A program made the position numbers and the translations under genes. A DNA stretch of 48,792 bases from Caldilineales bacterium (GTDB lineage: Bacteria > Chloroflexota > Anaerolineae > J102). Under the pieces are notes generated by a model. It searched no databases. It saw only the letters and a list, made by a program, of their open reading frames with translations, and was not told the origin of the DNA. Below are positions 43,743 through 48,792 of the stretch, one piece after another. The stretch's first letter is position 1. Every line of letters starts with the position of its first letter. The DNA lies in the NCBI GenBank assembly GCA_019695115.1, contig JAIBAP010000007.1:1-48792 (forward strand), written 5' to 3'.

Positions 43743-44593
43743 GAAGGCATCTCAAGCCGTAAGCGGTAGAGCGACGACGAGGCGGTGATGAACAGGCTGC
43801 GGCCATCGTCGCCGCCAAAACAGAAATTAGCGGTCTGTTCGGGCATGGGCATCCGCCCCAGCAAGCGGGCGGCGGGGTCGAACACGTAGATGCCGCCCGG
43901 CCCGGCGCACCACAGATTCCCCCCGGCGTCGATCTTCATGCCATCGGCCACCCCCGCGCCTTCCCCCACCAGCCTGGCCCACACCCGGCCGCCGGCCAGC
44001 GTCCCATCCGCCTGCACGTCGAAGACGCGGATGTGGTTGTGGGCGCTGTCATTGATGAACAGGCGGCGTTCATCGCCCGTGAAGCAGAGGCCGTTCGGCC
44101 TGGCGAAATCGGCGACCAGCAGGGTCAGGCTTCCCGACACAGGGTCGAGCCGGTACACGCCCTGGACATCAAGCTCCTGCGGGCGCAGCAGGCCCACGCG
44201 CGGGTTGATGCGGCCGTAGGGCGGGTCGGTGAAGTAGATCGAGCCATCCGATTTCACAACCACATCATTGGGGCTGTTCAGTTCCTGGCCCTGGTAATGC
44301 GCGGCCAGGACTTCATAGCCGCTGCCATCCCGGTGCGAGCGGCTGAGGCGGCTGCTGGCGTGCTCGCAGGTGAGGATGCGGCCCTGGCGGTCGTAGGCAT
44401 TGCCGTTGGCCTTGTGGCTGGGCTGCCGGAACAGCGCCACACCCTCCGCCTCGCTCCAGCGATACATCGCATCGCCGGGAATGTCGGAAAAAGTGAGATG
44501 GCGCTCGCCCGCGTGCCAGATCGGGCCTTCGGTAAATCCGAAACCCGTCGCCAACCGTTCCAACACGACCTCATTCAAAAAAGACATCATCAT
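43739..44593 (-). CDS. SMP-30/gluconolactonase-family lactonase
   Basis: The 284-residue six-bladed propeller protein has FTEGPIWHAGERHLTFSDIP (Glu metal ligand), LNSPNDVVVKSDGSIYFTDP (Asn ligand), RPNGLCFTGDERRLFINDS (Asn), VADGMKIDAGGNLWCAGPGG (Asp, the catalytic ligand), and TANFCFGGDDGRSLFITASS. All metal-binding positions look intact. These enzymes hydrolyse sugar lactones made by sugar dehydrogenases, which fits two SDR genes nearby. The first codons read MMMSF; the precise ATG is uncertain. Co-translated with the Ldh2-like gene downstream. Confidence 0.92.
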   Translation of the reverse strand: MMMSFLNEVVLERLATGFGFTEGPIWHAGERHLTFSDIPGDAMYRWSEAEGVALFRQPSHKANGNAYDRQGRILTCEHASSRLSRSHRDGSGYEVLAAHYQGQELNSPNDVVVKSDGSIYFTDPPYGRINPRVGLLRPQELDVQGVYRLDPVSGSLTLLVADFARPNGLCFTGDERRLFINDSAHNHIRVFDVQADGTLAGGRVWARLVGEGAGVADGMKIDAGGNLWCAGPGGIYVFDPAARLLGRMPMPEQTANFCFGGDDGRSLFITASSSLYRLRLEMPS

Positions 44594-44596
44594 CTA

Positions 44597-44659
44597 ACCA
44601 CTGAACACTGACCACTGAATACTGAATACTGACCACTGACCACTGACCACTGACCACTG
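44597..44659. repeat. Heptamer tandem array (ACCACTG type)
   Basis: Nine heptamers in a row, mostly ACCACTG with AACACTG and AATACTG variants, fill the spacer between the SDR stop and the SMP-30 start. The array ends two bases before the SDR stop codon. Confidence 0.95.
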
Positions 44660-44661
44660 CC

Positions 44662-45420
44662 CTACTGCCCCAACGGCCTGCCGCCATCGACGGCCAGAAT
44701 CGAGCCGGTCGTCATCGTCAGCAGGGCGGCGGCGGCCAGCACAGCCTCGGCCACCTCTGCGGGCGTGGCAAAACGATGCAGCGGCGTCTTCGCCATCTGC
44801 TCGGCCAGGATGTCCTGCGGCATGCGGGCGGCGTACTCGCCCCACACCCAGCCCGGCGAGACCGAAACCACCCGGATCGTGGGGGCCAGCGCCCGGCCCA
44901 GCGAGCGCGTCAGCGAATCCAGGGCCGCTTTCGAGGCGCAATAGGCCACATTGCTGCCCAGGCCGGTGACGCCCGCCACCGACGAGATGTTGACCACCAC
45001 CCCACCCTCGCCGGCCGCCAGCAAGGGCCGCAAGGCGCGGATGCAGGCGAAGGCGCCGCGCCAGTTCACCCGGAAGATGCGGTCGATCAGCTCATCGTCG
45101 AGGGCGTCGAGGTCGGCGTGCGCCACCGGTTGGGTGACCCCGGCGTTGTTCACCAGCAGATCCAGGCGGCCAAAGCGATCCTCCACCAGCCGCGCCAGCC
45201 CGGCCAGGGCGGCGCTATCGTCCACCAGCGCCCGCACCGCCAGATGACCGGCGCCCTCCAGGCTGTTGGCCACGGCTTCGGCCTTCTCGGCGTCGCGTGA
45301 ATACGTAAGCATGACCGACGCGCCGACTTCAGCCAGGCGGCGACAGATGGCCGAGCCGATGCCACCGCCGCCGCCTGTGACCACGGCCACCTTGCCCTGC
45401 ATCGACAGGTTCAGATTCAT
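44662..45420 (-). CDS. Short-chain dehydrogenase/reductase (SDR), second copy
   Basis: The 252-residue SDR begins MNLNLSMQGKVAVVTGGGGG, with the glycine-rich loop GGGGGIG, followed by NNAGVTQPVAH and the catalytic ISSVAGVTGLGSNVAYCASK. It ends TTGSILAVDGGRPLGQ. The ATG overlaps the lacI stop (ATGA), so it is co-translated with the regulator and very likely part of its regulon. With the SMP-30 lactonase directly downstream it could form a sugar dehydrogenase/lactonase pair. The substrate is unknown. It differs clearly from the first SDR. Confidence 0.9.
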   Translation of the reverse strand: MNLNLSMQGKVAVVTGGGGGIGSAICRRLAEVGASVMLTYSRDAEKAEAVANSLEGAGHLAVRALVDDSAALAGLARLVEDRFGRLDLLVNNAGVTQPVAHADLDALDDELIDRIFRVNWRGAFACIRALRPLLAAGEGGVVVNISSVAGVTGLGSNVAYCASKAALDSLTRSLGRALAPTIRVVSVSPGWVWGEYAARMPQDILAEQMAKTPLHRFATPAEVAEAVLAAAALLTMTTGSILAVDGGRPLGQ

Positions 45421-46481
45421 GGCGTCTGCTCCCAGTAGGCGGCAAAGGGCGGCTGGGCCGGGCCGGCCAGGGCGTAGGCGGGCAGCCGGGCCGAGGTGCG
45501 GACGACCAGGGCGCCGGGAAGGAGGAGGGTGGTGGGCGAGGAGGCGGGTTTCTCCAGCCGCGAGAGCACGAGGTCGATGGTGGCGTTGACCATGCGATTG
45601 ACCGGCGTGCGGATGGTGGTGAGCGAGTAGGAGGGCCAGGCCGCGGCGGGGATGTCGTCGAAGCCGAGGATCGAGACATCGTCGGGGACGCTCAAGCCGC
45701 ACTCGTAGCGGGCGGCGTCCAGCGCGCCCAGGGCTTCACTATCGCTGGCGCAAAAAATGGCGTCGGGCCGGTCGTCGCGCCCCAGCAGACGCTTGGCCGC
45801 GGCAAAACCGGACTCGTAGGAATAATCTCCCGGCGCCACCAACACGTCGGTATAGCCCCGCTCGCGCAGCCGGTCGAGGAAGCCTTTCTTGCGGTCGATG
45901 TTGGTGGAGGCGTTGACCTTGCCCTCGATGAAGGCCAGGCGGTGGTGGCCGGCGTCGAGCAGCAGATTGGCCGCCAGCCGGCCGGCCTCGACATTGTCGG
46001 TGCAAACGGCATCCACCTGCGCGCCCAGGACATAGCGGTTGAAGAGCACGACCGGCGTGCCCAGGCGGGCGCACTCATCCGCCATCTGCGAGGAAAGCGT
46101 GGCCGAGGTGATGACCAGGGCATCGACGCGGTATTGCAGCACCAGATCGAGGAGGTTGTCGATGTCCCGGTCGGGCGTGGTGCTGAACAACAGCGTCTGC
46201 CGGCCCCGCTCCTGGAACGCCTGGATGAATTTCTCCAGCACGTAGGGGTGGAAGGGGCTGCTGATCCGGCCCATGACGATGCCGATGATGTTGGTGGTGC
46301 TGGTGATCAGGCTGCGGGCGATGGCGTCGGGTTTGTAGCCCAGTTCGTTGGCCGCGGTCAACACCCTGGCCCGTGCCTCTTCCGAGACGCTGGCCCCGGG
46401 CGTGAACACGCGGCTGACCGTCGATTGCGAGACGCCGGCCAGCCGGGCGACATCGTTGGAGGTGGCTCGTCGTGGTTGCAT
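45417..46481 (-). CDS. LacI-family transcriptional regulator
   Basis: The 354-residue protein has an N-terminal LacI helix-turn-helix (ATSNDVARLAGVSQSTVSRV) and hinge (ALARSLI-like region NELGYKPDAIARSLI), then a periplasmic-binding-protein-like effector domain (IIGIVMGRISSPFHPYVLEK; FIEGKVNAST; AIFCASDSEALGALDAARYE). The ATG at 46481 gives the usual short N-terminus; the frame upstream encodes an improbable Pro-rich stretch from a purine-rich tract on the other strand. It probably represses this catabolic locus, including the importer with the LacI-like operator at 35487-35502. The ligand is presumably the substrate or an intermediate. Confidence 0.92.
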   Translation of the reverse strand: MQPRRATSNDVARLAGVSQSTVSRVFTPGASVSEEARARVLTAANELGYKPDAIARSLITSTTNIIGIVMGRISSPFHPYVLEKFIQAFQERGRQTLLFSTTPDRDIDNLLDLVLQYRVDALVITSATLSSQMADECARLGTPVVLFNRYVLGAQVDAVCTDNVEAGRLAANLLLDAGHHRLAFIEGKVNASTNIDRKKGFLDRLRERGYTDVLVAPGDYSYESGFAAAKRLLGRDDRPDAIFCASDSEALGALDAARYECGLSVPDDVSILGFDDIPAAAWPSYSLTTIRTPVNRMVNATIDLVLSRLEKPASSPTTLLLPGALVVRTSARLPAYALAGPAQPPFAAYWEQTP

Positions 46482-46499
46482 GGGCGGGGTGGGGGAGAC

Positions 46500-46577
46500 G
46501 GGGAGAGGGAGAGACGGAGGGACGGAGAGAGGGAGGGAGGGGGGAGACGGAGGGAGGGGGGACGGAGGGAGGGGGAG
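46500..46577 (+). repeat. Purine-rich, G-quadruplex-capable tract upstream of lacI
   Basis: The + strand is almost purely G and A here, with GGGAGGGAGGGGGG at 46531-46544 and a related GGGAGGGGGG at 46552-46561. Runs of three or more G separated by single bases can form a quadruplex. It lies in the leader/promoter region of the lacI transcript, as the C-rich template complement. Confidence 0.8.
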
Positions 46578-46623
46578 AGTGTGTGCCTTCCAGCGCATCA
46601 CTCAAAACGGGTCTGCATCCTCA

Positions 46624-46658
46624 CACTTGGCACTTGACACATGGCACTTGACACTCAG
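46624..46658. repeat. Heptamer tandem array (CACTTGA type)
   Basis: Five heptamers, CACTTGG-CACTTGA-CACATGG-CACTTGA-CACTCAG, abut the end of the dehydrogenase gene, whose stop codon is inside the last unit. Confidence 0.9.
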
Positions 46659-47935
46659 TTTCCGCCATACCGGCGCAGGCGCAGGTCGCACTGTTCTTTG
46701 TGCCCCCAGAAGCGTTCGATGGCGCAGAGGCGCGAGCCGTACTCGCCCACCAGCACGCTGGCTTCGGGGCTGACCTGTTGGTAGGTGACGGTCTTGAGGA
46801 ACTTGCCCACCCACAGACCGCCGGTATAGCGGGCGGCCTTCTTGGTGGGCAGGGTGTGGTTGGTGCCGATGACCTTGTCGCCGTAGGCCACATTGGTCTC
46901 CGGGCCGAGGAAGAGGGCGCCGTAGTTGGTCATGTGGTCGCGGAAGTAGCGCGGGTCTTCAGTCAGCACCTCCACATGCTCCGAGGCGATGCGGTCGGCT
47001 TCGGCCACCAGCTCCTCCACCGTGTCCACCAGGATCACCTGGCCATAATCGCGCCAGGAGACGCTGGCGATGTCGGCGGTGGGCAGCACCTGCAACTGCC
47101 GCTCGATATCCTGCAAGGTGGCGTCGGCCAGGGCCTCGTCGCTGGTGAGGAGGATGGCGGGCGAGGTGGGGCCGTGCTCGGCCTGGCCCAAGAGGTCGGT
47201 GGCGCACATCTCGGCGTCGGCGGTGTGGTCGGCGATGACCAGGATCTCCGTCGGCCCGGCCAGCAGGTCGATGCCCACCCGCCCGAACAACTGCCGTTTG
47301 GCGTCGGCCACGTAGGCATTGCCCGGCCCCACCAGCATGTCCACCGGCTGGATGCTCTCGGTGCCCAGGGCCATGGCCGCCACCGCCTGCACGCCGCCGA
47401 GGATGTAGATTTCGTCGGCTCCGCCCAGAGCCATGGCCGCCACCGTCGCCGCCGGCGGAGCGCCGTCGATGGGCGGGGTGCAGGCAATCACCCGCGGCAC
47501 ACCGGCCACCTTGGCGGTGACGATGCTCATGTGGGCCGAAGCCACCATGGGATAGCGACCGCCGGGCACATAACAGCCCACGCTGCCCACGGGGATGTTC
47601 TTGTGGCCGAGGAAGACGCCGGGCAGCGTCTCCACCTCGACATCCTGCAAGGCCGCGCGCTGCGCCTGGGCAAAGCGCCGCACCTGGGCCTGGGCGAACT
47701 TAATGTCTTCCAGGGTTTGAGCGGGGAGGCTGGCGATCAGGTCTTCGATCTCGACTGGGGAGAGGCGGAAATGGGGCGGCGACCAGTGGTCGAAACGAGC
47801 CGAAAGCTCGGCCACTGCCGCATCCCCGCGGGCTTCGACCTCGGCCAGGATGCCCTCGACCGTGGCCCGCACCCTGGCGTCGGCCTCTTTCGACGCCTGT
47901 TCGCTGATGCCGTGTTTGATGATCCGTACTGTCAT
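46655..47935 (-). CDS. Histidinol-dehydrogenase homologue, HpsN (sulfopropanediol dehydrogenase)-like
   Basis: The 426-residue protein is a HisD homologue keeping the Zn ligands (Gln and His of [11 protein letters not shown], Asp of YGDKV, His of WGHKEQ) and the catalytic Glu-His pair (SEHVEVL). Regions that bind histidinol in HisD differ: [38 protein letters not shown] and [18 protein letters not shown]. From memory these resemble HpsN, which oxidises 2,3-dihydroxypropane-1-sulfonate to sulfolactate. No other histidine gene is present. ATG 47935 is preferred because GGAGCA precedes it. It likely oxidises a primary alcohol to a carboxylate. The substrate needs confirmation; other HisD-like enzymes of unknown role exist. 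Confidence 0.8.
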   Translation of the reverse strand: MTVRIIKHGISEQASKEADARVRATVEGILAEVEARGDAAVAELSARFDHWSPPHFRLSPVEIEDLIASLPAQTLEDIKFAQAQVRRFAQAQRAALQDVEVETLPGVFLGHKNIPVGSVGCYVPGGRYPMVASAHMSIVTAKVAGVPRVIACTPPIDGAPPAATVAAMALGGADEIYILGGVQAVAAMALGTESIQPVDMLVGPGNAYVADAKRQLFGRVGIDLLAGPTEILVIADHTADAEMCATDLLGQAEHGPTSPAILLTSDEALADATLQDIERQLQVLPTADIASVSWRDYGQVILVDTVEELVAEADRIASEHVEVLTEDPRYFRDHMTNYGALFLGPETNVAYGDKVIGTNHTLPTKKAARYTGGLWVGKFLKTVTYQQVSPEASVLVGEYGSRLCAIERFWGHKEQCDLRLRRYGGN

Positions 47936-47980
47936 GGTTCTGCTCCGAAGGCGGAATGGGAGAAAGGCAAAAATGGCGGC

Positions 47981-48002
47981 GTTCGCATCCCCAGATGCGA
48001 AC
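47981..48002. repeat. Perfect 9-bp hairpin between aldolase and dehydrogenase genes
   Basis: GTTCGCATC-CCCA-GATGCGAAC is a perfect stem with a 4-nt loop in the 71-bp spacer between the two genes. It has no T tract, so it looks like an intercistronic or dispersed REP-type hairpin, not a terminator. Confidence 0.8.
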
Positions 48003-48006
48003 GGGA

Positions 48007-48792
48007 TCAATACGTCGAAGCCGACGCGCCCGGCGGCGCCGCTGGCGACGCCCCCGGCGGAGATCCCATCTCCTGCCGTGTGGCCGTCACCGCCTGGCGG
48101 GCGTAGGCCCCCAACATGCCGGAGTCGGTCATCACCGTCACGAAACGATAGCCCTTGGCAACGACCATGCGGGCGTAGTCGGGGCTGTTGGTGTGCAGCC
48201 CGGCCACCAGGCCATGCCGCCGCGTCGCCGCCAGGATGGCGTCGAGGGCCTCGATCATGACCGGCTCGTAGCTGTCCAGCCGCTGCGCCCCCCCCAGGCT
48301 CAGGCTCAGGTCTCCCGGCCCCACATACACGCCATCCAAACCGGGCGTGCTGCAGATGGCGTCGAGGTTGGCCAGGGCTGCGGCCGTCTCCACCATGGCC
48401 AGCGTGATCACCCTGGCGTTGGCCGTGCGGGCGTAGTCGCTGCCGTAAACCAGCCCGGCCCGCGTGGGGCCAAGACTGCGATAGCCCTGGGGAGGATAGC
48501 GACAGGCGCCGACGAAACGCTCCGCCTCCGCCCGCTCGTTCACCATCGGGCAGATGATGCCCAGGCAGCCGGCGTCGAGCAGGCGCATGATGATGCCCGG
48601 CTCGTTCCAGGGCGCGCGGGCCAGCGGCGTCACCCCGGCCCCGGCGATGGCCTGGATCATGGTCAGGGCCGTCTCGAAGCCGGCAAAGCCGTGCTCCAGG
48701 TCAATCGTCAGGCTGTCGAAGCCCTGATGGGCCATGACCTCAGCCGACCAGGAGCTGGGGATGTTCAGCCAGCCGTTGAGGGCGGCTTTGTC
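48007..48792 (-). CDS. HpcH/HpaI-family aldolase (partial, N-terminus off the right edge)
   Basis: The visible 261 residues lack only a short N-terminus. The family signature is present: [39 protein letters not shown] (catalytic His), [57 protein letters not shown] (Glu ligand) and [16 protein letters not shown] (Asp ligand). These metal-dependent class II aldolases split 2-oxo-3-deoxy acids into pyruvate and an aldehyde. With two SDRs and a lactonase this is the final enzyme of an Entner-Doudoroff-type route. A poly-Ala/Pro tail ends the protein. The dehydratase that such a route needs is not in the window. Confidence 0.9.
   Translation of the reverse strand, partial: DKAALNGWLNIPSSWSAEVMAHQGFDSLTIDLEHGFAGFETALTMIQAIAGAGVTPLARAPWNEPGIIMRLLDAGCLGIICPMVNERAEAERFVGACRYPPQGYRSLGPTRAGLVYGSDYARTANARVITLAMVETAAALANLDAICSTPGLDGVYVGPGDLSLSLGGAQRLDSYEPVMIEALDAILAATRRHGLVAGLHTNSPDYARMVVAKGYRFVTVMTDSGMLGAYARQAVTATRQEMGSPPGASPAAPPGASASTY

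Noticed and set aside
46655-47935. Histidine biosynthesis HisD
   Set aside because: No other his genes are nearby, and the loops that recognise histidinol differ while matching what I recall of HpsN. It is listed as a HisD homologue with a different substrate.

Overview
The window is high-GC bacterial DNA, most likely from the Chloroflexota (Anaerolineae/Caldilineales-like). That placement is an inference from gene content and style: a sugar-binding lipoprotein with a Val/Glu/Lys-rich linker after its lipobox, many two-domain SnoaL-like proteins, a ParB-like/Usp fusion and heptamer-repeat spacers. No rRNA, tRNA, CRISPR array, transposase or phage gene was seen.

Region 1 (1-9.7 kb) holds regulators and transporters. 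It has a SARP/BTAD-type ATPase regulator cut by the left edge, a TetR-controlled leftward operon (DUF2269 membrane protein, DHA2-like drug exporter, TetR) with a readable promoter and operator, an EamA exporter, a Bcr/CflA exporter, and a NarL-type histidine kinase/response regulator pair. The kinase is divergent from region 2 and shares its control region.

Region 2 (9.7-27.9 kb, all on +) is the centrepiece: a complete cytoplasmic sulfane-sulfur oxidation locus. TusA and two DsrE-family proteins carry sulfur. LbpA lipoate-binding proteins (three copies) are the presumed sulfur carriers. ShdrC1-B1-A-H-B3 form the heterodisulfide-reductase-like core. EtfB and EtfA take electrons to a membrane EMO-type ETF:quinone oxidoreductase. 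A two-domain lipoate ligase loads LbpA. At the end, a SoeB-SoeC fusion and a SoeA-like molybdoenzyme without a Tat signal would oxidise the sulfite product in the cytoplasm and also feed the quinone pool. The C1-B1-A-H-B3-etfBA-emo order corresponds to the layout called type II sHdr.

Region 3 (28-48.8 kb, all on -) is a catabolic locus for an unidentified organic substrate. It contains a sugar-type ABC importer without an ATPase gene, three tandem-SnoaL proteins around it, a ParB-like/Usp fusion, a glyoxalase-fold protein, a URO-D-like methyltransferase, an L-fucose-isomerase-like protein, two SDR dehydrogenases, a creatininase-family hydrolase, an Ldh2-family dehydrogenase, an SMP-30 lactonase, a LacI regulator, a histidinol-dehydrogenase homologue resembling sulfopropanediol dehydrogenase HpsN, and an HpcH/HpaI aldolase cut by the right edge. 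Dehydrogenase, lactonase and aldolase suggest an Entner-Doudoroff-like route. The HpsN resemblance and the neighbouring sulfite oxidation machinery raise the possibility of an organosulfonate substrate, but no sulfite-releasing enzyme is visible.

Spacers in region 3 carry short tandem heptamer arrays of different sequences, often with an inverted copy. Spacers in region 2 carry other palindromic repeats.
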